Shown: positions 17,669 to 25,894, counted from the first letter of the stretch. The stretch: 64,000 nt of DNA from Flavobacteriales bacterium (GCA_020635455.1 JACJZT010000009.1:45443-109442), one strand, 5' to 3'. Notes: generated from the letters alone by a model not told the origin. A program made the numbers and translations.

Positions 17669-17959
17669 TTACTTGTTGATAAATTTTGGGACCTTAAAAT
17701 AATCGGAATCTTTATCCGGAGCGTTAAACAGTGCCTGCTCCTTGTTGAAATCTGAATGTACCACATCGGGACGCAAGTTGTTGGTGCGGTCACTCATGTA
17801 GATCAAAGGTTCCAGACCTTCTGTGTCGATTTCAGATAATTTATCAAAAAAGCCTACAATTCTTTCCAGGTCGGATTTTATTTTATGTTTATCGCTTTCT
17901 TTAAATTCCAGTCTGGCAAGATGGGCGAGTTCTTCAATTTTAGTATCGGTAATTTCCAT
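17669..17959 (-). CDS. gatC: Asp-tRNA(Asn)/Glu-tRNA(Gln) amidotransferase subunit C
   Basis: GatC is the small subunit that stabilises the GatCAB amidotransferase, which converts Glu-tRNA(Gln) and Asp-tRNA(Asn) to the amidated forms. The 96-residue protein has the family blocks IEELAHLARLEF and DTEGLEPLIYMSD and the C-terminal FKVPKFI motif. I start at the ATG at 17959 because the upstream extension to 18013 overlaps plsC and is not family-like. That leaves a 1-nt gap after plsC. gatA and gatB are not in the window. Confidence 0.93.
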   Translation of the reverse strand: MEITDTKIEELAHLARLEFKESDKHKIKSDLERIVGFFDKLSEIDTEGLEPLIYMSDRTNNLRPDVVHSDFNKEQALFNAPDKDSDYFKVPKFINK

Positions 17960-17960
17960 T

Positions 17961-18707
17961 TCAGTCGGCAAATTGCGGATGGTATGTTTTAAAACAGGTA
18001 TCAATAATACCAAAAACTTTTTCTTTTAGTTCATCTTTCTGGCTAATATTTAGACCAACGGTAATTACCTCACGATGAACAATCATTCTCATTTTTCCGG
18101 GAAGCAAGCCATTGTCAATTCCACCACCGGGCAGTCTTTTCCAATTGTCGAGAATAGTAATGGGAACGATTGGGACTTGATTTTCAATGGCCAGTCTAAA
18201 CAATCCATTCTTAAACGGGGCCATTGGGGGAACGTTTTTGCGTATACCGCCTTCCGGAAAAATAAGCACACTGGCACCTTCTTTTAATCTTTCTGCGGCA
18301 GCTATGAATGCCTGATGAGACTCACGCTGGTTTTCACGATTAACCGAAATATCGATGGTTCTGAAAAAAATACCAAAAACGGGTATTTTACCCAATTGGT
18401 CCTTAGCCATAAAGTTAAAATAATTCGGGAGCATCAGATTGGTAATTATGATGTCCAGATATGAAAAGTGATTGGAGCAAAATAAATATACCTTTTTGGG
18501 ATCCGGTTTTGATTCAAAGGTAACGGAAGGGAATAACCCCGAAGGATACAAAACACATACAGCCCAAAATTTGCGAAGCTTGTGTGCGTATGGATACCAT
18601 TTTTTATTTGACAACAGAATTCTGAAAGGAAGATAAAGCACTAAAAAGACCAGGCAGAAAAGTATTAAAAACCAAACAGCCCAAATTAATCTAAAAGCTT
18701 TAAACAC
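17961..18707 (-). CDS. plsC: 1-acyl-sn-glycerol-3-phosphate acyltransferase
   Basis: PlsC acylates lysophosphatidate to phosphatidate in phospholipid synthesis at the inner membrane. The 248-residue protein has an N-terminal membrane helix (about 5-27), the catalytic NHFSYLD (H-x4-D) and the substrate motif FPEGGIR. It starts with GTG at 18707. The gene is tightly packed between the SRPBCC gene (5-nt gap) and gatC (1-nt gap). Confidence 0.92.
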   Translation of the reverse strand: MFKAFRLIWAVWFLILFCLVFLVLYLPFRILLSNKKWYPYAHKLRKFWAVCVLYPSGLFPSVTFESKPDPKKVYLFCSNHFSYLDIIITNLMLPNYFNFMAKDQLGKIPVFGIFFRTIDISVNRENQRESHQAFIAAAERLKEGASVLIFPEGGIRKNVPPMAPFKNGLFRLAIENQVPIVPITILDNWKRLPGGGIDNGLLPGKMRMIVHREVITVGLNISQKDELKEKVFGIIDTCFKTYHPQFAD

Positions 18708-18712
18708 CTTTT

Positions 18713-19120
18713 TTAGTATTTGTTCTCAAAAGCACCGTTAACATGCGCAGCCATGTAATTGGTGAGGTTTTGCAGAGGTTTCTGGGCGATCATTTTAAGC
18801 ATCATGTTTAGTTCGGCGTGCAGAACAACCTGAAATGAAGTACCCGCTTCTTTCTTAAAAATACTCCAGTGAAGAAAGAGTTCTACCGGTGGTTTTCCAA
18901 GTGGAACGATCTTTATGGAATGATGCGGCAAACATTCACCTCTTTGCAAGTGAAGGGAACCTATACCCTGAATCCTGAGTTTTGCTTCCGATTCGGTACT
19001 CCACCATTCGGTAACCTGGTCAGGCATTATTTTCTGATGATTGTTCAGGTTGTGAAGAAATTCATAAAGTTCCTCCTGTGAACCTTTGAATTCGGTAAGT
19101 TCGCTTTTTATTTCTGTCAT
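18713..19120 (-). CDS. SRPBCC/START-like small protein
   Basis: The 135-residue protein has no signal peptide. Its order of elements (an N-terminal strand, helix EELYEFLHNLNNHQKIMP, a run of strands with WSIFKKEAGTSFQVVLHAEL, and a long C-terminal helix LQNLTNYMAAHVNGAFE) fits the helix-grip fold of SRPBCC proteins that bind hydrophobic ligands. The ligand is unknown. Start and upstream stop overlap as TAATG, indicating translational coupling with the DUF4199 gene; plsC follows after 5 nt. Confidence 0.75.
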   Translation of the reverse strand: MTEIKSELTEFKGSQEELYEFLHNLNNHQKIMPDQVTEWWSTESEAKLRIQGIGSLHLQRGECLPHHSIKIVPLGKPPVELFLHWSIFKKEAGTSFQVVLHAELNMMLKMIAQKPLQNLTNYMAAHVNGAFENKY

Positions 19121-19635
19121 TATTGCGGATATGAACGGGTGTAAACAAAGGCCGATATGAATATTGCCGCGATCATACAGGTAGCAAAGGATGCAAAAAC
19201 CGTTGGTAGCAGGGAACCACCCGGAGTAAACTGTGAATGGATCTGACGTTTAACATCCCTCAGTTCTTTTTCGGATTTATCCTTGTTTTCAGGCATACTC
19301 AAATACTGACTAATAGAAACCTGTTCAGCCTTATTGAGGATTTCCGGTTTTGCAAAATAAATTCCTGTGAAGAAACCAAAATTTACCAGTCCGGATATCA
19401 AGGAAATTACAAATCCTGTAAACATACAGCGCATAAAACTGATGCGGTTTCCATTCAGTTTTTTTGCGGCAATAATGGCAAATAAAACGGATACGAACAG
19501 CACGGAAACACTGCTCACCCGATAAAGTAAGTTGTGTTGTTTTGAATGGTAAAGTTCGTTGTTGAGGTAATAATATAAAAAGAAGGAGGTTAATAATCCG
19601 CAGACACCGCCTATTCCAATATAAATTTTGTTCAT
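19120..19635 (-). CDS. DUF4199-like membrane protein
   Basis: The 171-residue protein has four likely membrane helices at about 5-24, 42-60, 72-95 and 145-165, with a charged loop (ENKDKSEKELRDVKRQ) between the third and fourth. This arrangement and the PGGSLLPTVFAS segment match DUF4199 proteins common in Bacteroidota, whose function is unknown. It is the first gene of the run ending with the LolD-like ATPase and has a TAATTTTG box at 19656-19663. Confidence 0.75.
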   Translation of the reverse strand: MNKIYIGIGGVCGLLTSFFLYYYLNNELYHSKQHNLLYRVSSVSVLFVSVLFAIIAAKKLNGNRISFMRCMFTGFVISLISGLVNFGFFTGIYFAKPEILNKAEQVSISQYLSMPENKDKSEKELRDVKRQIHSQFTPGGSLLPTVFASFATCMIAAIFISAFVYTRSYPQ

Positions 19636-19636
19636 T

Positions 19637-19653
19637 CCTTTGATCTACAAAGG
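19637..19653. promoter_or_regulatory. Palindrome at the predicted transcription start of the DUF4199 operon
   Basis: CCTTTG at 19637-19642 is inverted at CAAAGG (19648-19653) with a 5-bp spacer. It lies between the -7 box and the ATG, where a bound protein would block transcription, or where the RNA could form a small hairpin over the translation start. Confidence 0.4.
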
Positions 19654-19655
19654 CG

Positions 19656-19663
19656 CAAAATTA
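19656..19663 (-). promoter_or_regulatory. -7 promoter box of the DUF4199-plsC-gatC run
   Basis: On the minus strand the site is TAATTTTG, matching TAnnTTTG, with a predicted start near 19649, about 14 nt before the ATG at 19635. Confidence 0.5.
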
Positions 19664-19685
19664 ATACAAAATGGTGTTAAAGATT

Positions 19686-19991
19686 TTATTCCGGATCAAG
19701 ATCATCCGGTTTTTGCTGAAACTCATCAAAGTTATATTCCGGCATTAATTCAGTTTTAACGTATCCAACGGTTTCCTGAAAAGCTTCCATGAACTTGTTG
19801 AAGTCTTCTTTGTACAAAAAGATCTTATGTTTAATATACATTCCATCTTCCTGTCTCTTTTTGCTTTCAGTAATGGTAATGAAATAATCATTCCCTCTGG
19901 TAGTTTTTACATCAAAAAAATAAGTTCTTTTTCCGGCTTTAACTTTTTTTGAAAATACTTCGTTGTTTCCTTCTCGTGACGAATCGTACAT
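19686..19991 (-). CDS. DUF3276 (PUR-alpha-like) nucleic-acid-binding protein
   Basis: The 101-residue protein has a single PUR-type domain, with VFSKKVKAGKRTYFFDVK and NDYFITITESKKR in the first half and a helix HKIFLYKEDFNKFMEAFQE in the second. Bacteroidota and spirochaete members bind single-stranded DNA or RNA as dimers. Its regulatory target here is unknown. It stands alone, divergent from the leucine-dehydrogenase-type gene and separated from it by about 250 bp. Confidence 0.88.
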   Translation of the reverse strand: MYDSSREGNNEVFSKKVKAGKRTYFFDVKTTRGNDYFITITESKKRQEDGMYIKHKIFLYKEDFNKFMEAFQETVGYVKTELMPEYNFDEFQQKPDDLDPE

Positions 19992-20214
19992 AACCCTCTT
20001 TTTCTCGTGTTTGAATATGCAAAAGAACGATATATTTGATTAACTCATATACTTATTTATAATTTAGAGGTAATATTTTCAATAAATTTTTACTTTCACG
20101 CTGATCTATATGAGAACGAGCATTGTTTTTCACTTTTTTCTGTGCTTTACCAATGCATTCGTTTCAATTTTTAAAGAATAAACAGATACTCAAACGATAA
20201 TTTATTTAAAATTG

Positions 20215-20222
20215 TATTTTTG
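20215..20222 (+). promoter_or_regulatory. -7 promoter box of the Glu/Leu/Phe/Val dehydrogenase gene
   Basis: TATTTTTG matches TAnnTTTG. It covers the TTG at 20220 that would otherwise be the most upstream start, so that TTG cannot be the initiation codon. The predicted transcript starts near 20229, about 15 nt before the ATG at 20244. Confidence 0.6.
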
Positions 20223-20243
20223 CCCAAAATACCATCAAATTAT

Positions 20244-21344
20244 ATGTTAGCAACAAAAGAAAACACAGTGCTTGAAGATGCAAGGATTTTTAGCCACATG
20301 ACCGAATTTGAACACGAGCAGGTCATGCTTTGTCAGGATAAGGCAACCGGGTTAAAAGCGATAATTGCCATTCACAACACGTGTTTAGGTCCGGGTCTTG
20401 GCGGAACACGATTTTTTAATTACCGATCAGAAACCGATGCCCTTAACGACGTTCTGAGACTATCGAGAGGAATGACCTATAAGGCATCGATATCGGGATT
20501 GAACCTGGGCGGTGCGAAGGCAGTTATTATTGGCGATCCCCACAAATTGCGCTCTGAGGGACTTTTCAGGAAATTTGGCCGATTTATTGAAAATTTAAAT
20601 GGTAAGTACATTACTGCAGAAGATGTTGGCACCACAACCGGTGATATGGAATACATACAAATGGAAACCAGGCACGTGGTTGGATTGCCCGAACGCAAAG
20701 GCGGAGGAGGGGATCCTTCTCCCGTAACAGCATATGGGGTATTCATGGGTATGAAGGCCTCTGCAAAATACGTATACGGAACAGATTCATTAAACGGAAA
20801 ATCAGTAACCGTGCAGGGGATCGGTAAGGTCGGTTGGCATCTTGTTGAGTTTTTGCATAAAGAAGGCGCCAGGATCTTTGTTAGCGACATCAATCAAAAC
20901 AGACTAAAGGATGCTGCAGCTACCTTTAACGCAACTGTTGTTGAAGAAAAGGATATTTTTGATCTGAACTCTGATATTTTCGCCCCCTGTGCAATGGGTG
21001 CAATTCTGAATACAGACTCCATAAACCGTTTAAAATGTAAGATCGTAGCCGGGGCTGCCAATAATCAACTTGAACATGAAGACATACACGGTCCACTTAT
21101 AAAGGAAAAAAACATTGTTTATGCTCCTGATTTTCTGATCAATGCCGGTGGATTGATCAATGTTTACTCAGAGCATACCGGTTACAACCGTGAGATCGCC
21201 CTCGGACAGGCTGAAAAAATTTACGATACTACGCTGGAAATTCTGAAAAAAGCGGATGACGATGGCATTCACACTCAGAAAGCAGCTACCATTTTAGCAG
21301 AAAACAGACTCAACATTATTCGTAACGTTCGGTCAACTATCTAG
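20244..21344 (+). CDS. Glu/Leu/Phe/Val dehydrogenase, leucine-dehydrogenase type
   Basis: The enzyme oxidatively deaminates a branched-chain or related amino acid with NAD+. The 366-residue protein has the substrate loop GPGLGGTRFFNY, the catalytic-lysine segment GLNLGGAKAVIIGD, the Asp-containing ITAEDVGTTTGDM and the Rossmann motif VQGIGKVGWHLVEFL. Length and GLGGTR pattern fit leucine/valine rather than hexameric glutamate dehydrogenases. The start is the ATG at 20244, placed by the promoter box at 20215-20222. A membrane protein gene follows after 36 nt. Confidence 0.92.
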   Translation: MLATKENTVLEDARIFSHMTEFEHEQVMLCQDKATGLKAIIAIHNTCLGPGLGGTRFFNYRSETDALNDVLRLSRGMTYKASISGLNLGGAKAVIIGDPHKLRSEGLFRKFGRFIENLNGKYITAEDVGTTTGDMEYIQMETRHVVGLPERKGGGGDPSPVTAYGVFMGMKASAKYVYGTDSLNGKSVTVQGIGKVGWHLVEFLHKEGARIFVSDINQNRLKDAAATFNATVVEEKDIFDLNSDIFAPCAMGAILNTDSINRLKCKIVAGAANNQLEHEDIHGPLIKEKNIVYAPDFLINAGGLINVYSEHTGYNREIALGQAEKIYDTTLEILKKADDDGIHTQKAATILAENRLNIIRNVRSTI

Positions 21345-21380
21345 TAAACATCCGTCCTTTTAGGATCAGGGTACCCAAAA

Positions 21381-22838
21381 ATGAATAAAGTATGGTTTAA
21401 AGACTGGTTTTATTTAACCCTGATAAGCCTTGCTTCCCTGATTGCCCTCAGCTATTTTGCATGGATATCGCCGGGATGTGAGGGAGGAATGGATAGCTAT
21501 AACCATTACCTTATATCAAGATTCAGCTGGAAGCATCCATATCTTTTACTCGACCAGTGGGGTAAGCCCATATACAATATTCTTGCTTCGCCATTTGCTT
21601 CTATAGGTTTTTTTGGTGTTGAGCTCTTTAACATTCTTTTGTGGTTGGGCAGTGCATGGATGGTATGGCTTACCGCAAAAAAACTTGAATTGAAATATGC
21701 CTGGCTTGGATTTATATTGGTTTTATTGCCTCAGGAATCTGTTTTAAACACTCTTTCGGGATTAACCGAGTACCTAAATGAGTTTTTACTGATCTTGTTC
21801 ATGTATCTCGCAGCTTCGCGAAAATGGAATTTTGCAGCAGGTTTGGCCGGAATGCTTCCCTTTGCCAGAAGTGAAGGTTTTGTCATTATGCTTGCAGTTG
21901 GTTTTTATCTGGTTTTTATCGAGAAAAAATACAAAAGCCTTCTTTGGTTTCTGGCAGGCCCTGTAATTTTTAATATTTTGGGTTGGATAATACTGAACGA
22001 CCCACAGTGGATACTGCACAATCCATACATTAAAGCTCAGTTATTGGACCTGAATATTTGTGGAAGCGGAAGTTTGTTTCATTATGTGAACGGGTCCAGA
22101 TTTATCTTTTCACTTGCAGGTTCTGTCCTCTTACTTGCAGGTACACTCTGGGCACTCTTTTCAGTTGTAAAGATTTCAAAAAACGGCTCATTTCTGCACC
22201 GTTACATGTTTTGGTTGTGTGCCGGTATTTTCTGGCTCTATTTCGGGGTCCATTCCTTTATTTGGTGGAAAGGAATGATGGGTTCCTGCGGCTATTCAAG
22301 GGTTATGATCGTAATTGTACCTTTGATGGCACTTTTATCGGTATATGGAGCACATCGAAGTGCAGAGAAACTGAGTAAATATACTCTGTATCTCAAAACC
22401 TTGCTCCTTGTTTTGATCGGTGTTTCCTTCTCACATACCTATCAGGCGGTAAGATACAGAATTCCGCTGGAGATCAGCCGTGAACAGGCTGAATTTGTTA
22501 AGGTGGCAGATTGGGTTAAAACTCAGGACTTTTCGAAGAATAAACTTTTTTTCCTTTACCCTTATTTATCCATGCTAACCGATACGGACCCATACGACAA
22601 AGAGCGATTTGAGTTTTTATGGAGCTTTGATTTTGATTATTCTCCGCCGGGTAGTATTTTGATCTGGGACGGCCACTTTGGTCCGAATGAGTGTCAGATC
22701 CCGCTTGATAAATTAATGAACAACCCGGATTTTGAACTTTTAAGATCATTTATTCCGGAGGAGCCATTCAAAACTTTAAACGATTATTCCTTTGAGATAC
22801 ATGTTTTCAAAAGGATTAAGCTGAAGGGTAAAAATTAG
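21381..22838 (+). CDS. Polytopic membrane protein, possible GT-C-type glycosyltransferase
   Basis: The 485-residue protein has about ten membrane helices in the first 360 residues and a soluble C-terminal part (about 365-485). The loop after the first helix contains CEGGMDSYNHY with an acidic residue, the place where lipid-linked-sugar GT-C transferases carry their catalytic Asp. RSEG and NPYIK segments in later loops also occur in such proteins. No donor or acceptor can be inferred. It follows the dehydrogenase by 36 nt but is functionally unlike it. I regard the GT-C assignment as moderate. Confidence 0.6.
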   Translation: MNKVWFKDWFYLTLISLASLIALSYFAWISPGCEGGMDSYNHYLISRFSWKHPYLLLDQWGKPIYNILASPFASIGFFGVELFNILLWLGSAWMVWLTAKKLELKYAWLGFILVLLPQESVLNTLSGLTEYLNEFLLILFMYLAASRKWNFAAGLAGMLPFARSEGFVIMLAVGFYLVFIEKKYKSLLWFLAGPVIFNILGWIILNDPQWILHNPYIKAQLLDLNICGSGSLFHYVNGSRFIFSLAGSVLLLAGTLWALFSVVKISKNGSFLHRYMFWLCAGIFWLYFGVHSFIWWKGMMGSCGYSRVMIVIVPLMALLSVYGAHRSAEKLSKYTLYLKTLLLVLIGVSFSHTYQAVRYRIPLEISREQAEFVKVADWVKTQDFSKNKLFFLYPYLSMLTDTDPYDKERFEFLWSFDFDYSPPGSILIWDGHFGPNECQIPLDKLMNNPDFELLRSFIPEEPFKTLNDYSFEIHVFKRIKLKGKN

Positions 22839-22850
22839 GCTATTTATGCT

Positions 22851-22858
22851 TAATTTTG
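22851..22858 (+). promoter_or_regulatory. -7 promoter box of nusB
   Basis: TAATTTTG matches TAnnTTTG and lies 18 nt before the nusB ATG, giving a predicted leader of about 11 nt. No -33 TTTG at normal spacing. Confidence 0.55.
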
Positions 22859-22876
22859 CACCCCTAAAAAATACCG

Positions 22877-23821
22877 ATGCTCAATAGAAGGTTAATTCGT
22901 GTAAAGGTTCTGCAGGCTTTATATTCATATCATCAGTCTGAAGTTAAAGATCTGAAATCTTCACAGAAGTTCTTGAAAAAATCGGTACTTGGTATCGAGG
23001 ACACGTTCATCAACATACTTCAGTTTTCAAACGAATTTTTCGAGTACGTCAAAAGGCGGCACAATCCTTCCGATAAGCATTTAAGCTCGACACATTCCGA
23101 AATGAACAAATTCAGGTGGTTGTCGTCGAATAAGGTCCTGGATAATCTGCTTTCCTTTGAGCAAACAGCATCCTTGTTCAATAAGCCTTCGATGAACTGG
23201 AATTCAGACGAAGATTTCCTGAATTCTATTTACAAGGAAATCTGCAGCCGGGAATGGTTTATCGAATTGGTTGAAACAAATCCGGATGATTTTGATAAAG
23301 CATCGCTTTTCATTCAGAAAATGTATAAATACCTCATTGAAATTTCAGAAAATTTTGATGCCAGGATGGAGGAAGTGAATATTCACTGGAGCGATGAAAA
23401 GATCCCGGTTTTAAAAAGCATTGAAAAACTACTTAAATCCTGTGGAAGTGAGAATTCAACTCCAGAAATTCCCTTACTTTCAAAAGATCTGGAAGACGAC
23501 ATGGAATATTCGGAACGACTTTTTGAAACCTGTGTGTTAAGGCATGATGAACTTGAAAAAATGATCAGCATCAAAACGCCGGAATGGGACCCGAAAAGAA
23601 TTGCACGAATAGACCTGTATATCATGGTCATGGCTCTTGTAGAATTTACCGAGTTTCCTTCTATTCCTGTTAAAGTAACCATTAACGAATATCTTGAACT
23701 AGCCAAAATTTACAGTACTCCGCAAAGCTCAAAATTTATCAATGGTATACTGGATAAAATGCTCAATGATCTGAAATCGGAAGGTAAGGTGGTAAAGAAA
23801 GGCAGAGGCCTTGTTGAATAA
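22877..23821 (+). CDS. nusB: Transcription antitermination factor NusB
   Basis: NusB with NusE (S10) binds boxA RNA to prevent premature termination in rRNA operons. The 314-residue protein is about twice E. coli NusB, as is normal in Bacteroidota: the N-terminus has the family start NRRLIRVKVLQALYSY, a long helical insert follows, and the conserved core is C-terminal (KRIARIDLYIMVMALVEF, then SSKFINGILDKML). It has its own -7 box and precedes the DUF1573-yajC-coaE run. Confidence 0.93.
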   Translation: MLNRRLIRVKVLQALYSYHQSEVKDLKSSQKFLKKSVLGIEDTFINILQFSNEFFEYVKRRHNPSDKHLSSTHSEMNKFRWLSSNKVLDNLLSFEQTASLFNKPSMNWNSDEDFLNSIYKEICSREWFIELVETNPDDFDKASLFIQKMYKYLIEISENFDARMEEVNIHWSDEKIPVLKSIEKLLKSCGSENSTPEIPLLSKDLEDDMEYSERLFETCVLRHDELEKMISIKTPEWDPKRIARIDLYIMVMALVEFTEFPSIPVKVTINEYLELAKIYSTPQSSKFINGILDKMLNDLKSEGKVVKKGRGLVE

Positions 23822-23856
23822 TTGTGGGATGCTGAGGAGTACAGTTGTTTATATAG

Positions 23857-23864
23857 TATTTTTG
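23857..23864 (+). promoter_or_regulatory. -7 promoter box of the DUF1573-yajC-coaE run
   Basis: TATTTTTG matches TAnnTTTG; the predicted start is about 11 nt before the ATG at 23882. Confidence 0.55.
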
Positions 23865-23881
23865 TAAAAAATTAATCTGAA

Positions 23882-24340
23882 ATGAAAAAAATCACGATCA
23901 TCTTTTTTGTTTTAACTGCGTTTGTTTTTAGTAATTGTAATTCCTGTTCAAACAGCACCGATGCTGCTATCATTGAAACAGAATCTTCTGCCAGCAACCC
24001 GAATAATCTTGGAAAAGGACCGGTAATGAAATTTGATTCCGAGACCTTTGATTTTGGTACAATAAACGAGGGTGAGCAGGTGGAACATATCTTCGAATTC
24101 AAGAATGTAGGAGATAAACCACTGCTAATCTCTGAAGTACAGGTTACCTGTGGATGTACGGTTCCAAAATGGCCAAGAGAACCCATTAAACCCGGACAAA
24201 CTTCTGAGATCAAAATTCAATTCAACAGTACCGGTAAGAAAGATCTACAGAAAAAGGATGTCACCATTATTGCAAATACAACTCCCATCGAAACCGTAAT
24301 ATCCTTTACGGCTTTGGTGATCGCCAAACCCGAAGAATAA
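23882..24340 (+). CDS. DUF1573 secreted protein, probable lipoprotein
   Basis: The 152-residue protein has a signal peptide ending at a Cys (AFVFSNC) and a cysteine-containing N-terminus (CNSCS). The rest is a single ASH/MSP-like immunoglobulin domain of the DUF1573 type, with FDFGTINEGEQVEHIFEFKN and the hallmark VTCGCTVPKWP. The function is unknown; the gene regularly accompanies nusB and yajC in Bacteroidota. It is followed by yajC after 27 nt. Confidence 0.9.
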   Translation: MKKITIIFFVLTAFVFSNCNSCSNSTDAAIIETESSASNPNNLGKGPVMKFDSETFDFGTINEGEQVEHIFEFKNVGDKPLLISEVQVTCGCTVPKWPREPIKPGQTSEIKIQFNSTGKKDLQKKDVTIIANTTPIETVISFTALVIAKPEE

Positions 24341-24367
24341 ATTTTAAACATAATATATTATCACAAT

Positions 24368-24670
24368 ATGCAAATTACCTTATTAGCCGCAAGTGGATCC
24401 ATGAACATGATCATGATCCTGTTAATGTTTGTAGTCATGTACTTTTTTATGATCCTTCCACAAGTAAAAAAGAATAAAGCTCAGAAAAAGTTCTGGGGAG
24501 AAATTAAAAAGGGGGACAAAATTGTAACTTCCGGAGGCATTCATGGAAAGATCATTGAAATTAAGGACAACATTGTTATTATTGAAATTGAAGACGGAAG
24601 TAAAATGAAAATTGAAAAGTCTTCAATTTCAGCTGAATTATCTCAAAGTTACGTTAAAGCGGCTGCATAA
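24368..24670 (+). CDS. yajC: Preprotein translocase accessory subunit YajC
   Basis: YajC associates with SecDF and the Sec translocon in the inner membrane. The 100-residue protein has one N-terminal membrane helix (about 12-34) and the hallmark FMILPQVKKNKAQKKF, followed by GDKIVTSGGIHGKIIEI. It lies 17 nt upstream of the proposed coaE start. A ybbR gene, which I recall between yajC and coaE in several Bacteroidota, is absent. Confidence 0.95.
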   Translation: MQITLLAASGSMNMIMILLMFVVMYFFMILPQVKKNKAQKKFWGEIKKGDKIVTSGGIHGKIIEIKDNIVIIEIEDGSKMKIEKSSISAELSQSYVKAAA

Positions 24671-24687
24671 AATTTTAGTTTTAGCCT

Positions 24688-25299
24688 ATCAAAAATCATC
24701 TCAAAATAGGGGTAACCGGTGGAATTGGAAGTGGAAAATCCACTGTTTGCCAGATTTTTAGTCAGTTAGATGTTCCCATCTATCATGCCGACATCAGGGC
24801 CAAGGCGCTGATGATGGAAAATGTGGAGCTCAAAAAAAACATACGTAAAGACTTTGGCTGGGATTCTTACGATGAAAAAGATCAGTTAAACAGGACCTAT
24901 TTGGCTAAAATAGTATTTAACGACACAAAAAAACTTGAAAGGTTAAACGCACTGGTTCACCCTTACGTATTTGAAGATTATCGCGATTGGGTGAGTAAAC
25001 AGAGCAAATATCTATACTCAATAAAAGAAGCTGCATTAATGTTTGAAACGGAGAGTTATAAGGAACTCGATAAAATTATTGTTGTAACGGCTCCGATCGA
25101 TATGCGAATTGAACGTGTTGTAAGAAGAGACAGCGTAAAGCACGACGACGTCCTGAAACGAATGGAAAACCAGATGAATGACAGAGAGCGTATCGAAAAG
25201 GCCGATTATGTCTTAATGAACGACGGACGAACATCTCTGATTCAACAGGTAATGAAAATTCACAAAGAGTTTTTAAAAATGGTATCATGCGAAGCATAA
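24688..25299 (+). CDS. coaE: Dephospho-CoA kinase with apparent AUC start codon
   Basis: CoaE phosphorylates dephospho-CoA, the last step of CoA synthesis. The P-loop GGIGSGKST lies at residues 11-19, followed by HADIRAKALM and the kinase lid (IERVVRRDSVKHDDVLKRM). The first in-frame ATG is at 24811, after the P-loop, and would give an inactive fragment. Between the yajC stop (24670) and the P-loop there is no ATG, GTG or TTG in any frame; in-frame stops lie at 24676 and 24682. ATC at 24688 stands exactly where Met is expected, giving (M)KNHLKIGVTGG and a normal 203-residue length. AUC initiation or a sequence error are the options. Confidence 0.85.
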   Translation: MKNHLKIGVTGGIGSGKSTVCQIFSQLDVPIYHADIRAKALMMENVELKKNIRKDFGWDSYDEKDQLNRTYLAKIVFNDTKKLERLNALVHPYVFEDYRDWVSKQSKYLYSIKEAALMFETESYKELDKIIVVTAPIDMRIERVVRRDSVKHDDVLKRMENQMNDRERIEKADYVLMNDGRTSLIQQVMKIHKEFLKMVSCEA

Positions 25300-25309
25300 T
25301 TATTTGATC

Positions 25310-25816
25310 ATGCAGGAGAATAGGACCATACTTTTAGATCACAATCAGATAGAGCGTAAAATTCAAAGAATGGCCTGGCAATTGTTTGAAAACAACCATC
25401 TCGCTAAAAAAATGGTCCTGATCGGTATTGCAGATAACGGAATGTATATTGTAGAACGCCTTTGTGATATCTTGTCAAAAATTTCAAATATCGAGTTATC
25501 AAAGGGAAGGATCGACCTTGACAAAAAGTTGGGATTTGATTCTGAGGTGAGTCTTCAGTCTGAAGTGAGTCTGGAAGGTGAAACGGTTGTAGTGGTTGAT
25601 GACGTTTTAAATAGTGGTAAGACCATGTTTGCATCTTTAATGCCTGTAATACAGCAGAAACCGTCTAAAATACAAACTGCAGTGCTTGCTGATAGAAATC
25701 ACAAAACATTTCCTGTTAAAGGCGATGTAGTGGGAATTTCTCTTGCAACTACTCTGCAGGAACATATCTGGTTTAATTTTTCGGATAAAAATGATTCCTA
25801 CATTTACCTTACCTAG
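25310..25816 (+). CDS. pyrR: PyrR-like phosphoribosyltransferase
   Basis: The 168-residue protein is a type I phosphoribosyltransferase with the PRPP-binding motif VVVVDDVLNSGKT and an N-terminal PyrR-like block (ILLDHNQIERKIQRMAWQL). PyrR proteins regulate pyrimidine synthesis and/or act as uracil phosphoribosyltransferase. Several residues of Bacillus PyrR are not obvious, so a stand-alone transferase is also possible. I use the ATG at 25310; the TTG at 25304 adds two residues. It lies 10 nt after coaE. Confidence 0.75.
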   Translation: MQENRTILLDHNQIERKIQRMAWQLFENNHLAKKMVLIGIADNGMYIVERLCDILSKISNIELSKGRIDLDKKLGFDSEVSLQSEVSLEGETVVVVDDVLNSGKTMFASLMPVIQQKPSKIQTAVLADRNHKTFPVKGDVVGISLATTLQEHIWFNFSDKNDSYIYLT

Positions 25817-25844
25817 TCTTAATTAAGTAAAGATTTTTCTGAGC

Positions 25845-25874
25845 TTGTAACAATTCACGATCAATTTAAGTTTA
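25845..25874 (+). promoter_or_regulatory. Promoter of the small lipoprotein gene
   Basis: TTG at 25845-25847, a 19-nt spacer, and TAAGTTTA at 25867-25874 (one mismatch to TAnnTTTG). Predicted start about 14 nt before the ATG at 25895. Both boxes have normal Bacteroidota spacing. Confidence 0.5.
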
Positions 25875-25894
25875 ATTAATCATACGATCTTCTT

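Noticed and set aside
20220..20243. TTG at 20220 as start of the leucine-dehydrogenase-type gene
   Set aside because: It lies in a perfect TATTTTTG promoter box and the ATG at 20244 gives the normal N-terminus.
21153..21160. TTGATCAA inside the dehydrogenase gene as an FNR-type box
   Set aside because: It lacks the N4 spacer and is deep in coding sequence.
24811..24813. ATG 24811 as the coaE start
   Set aside because: It follows the P-loop, so the protein would lack its nucleotide-binding site.
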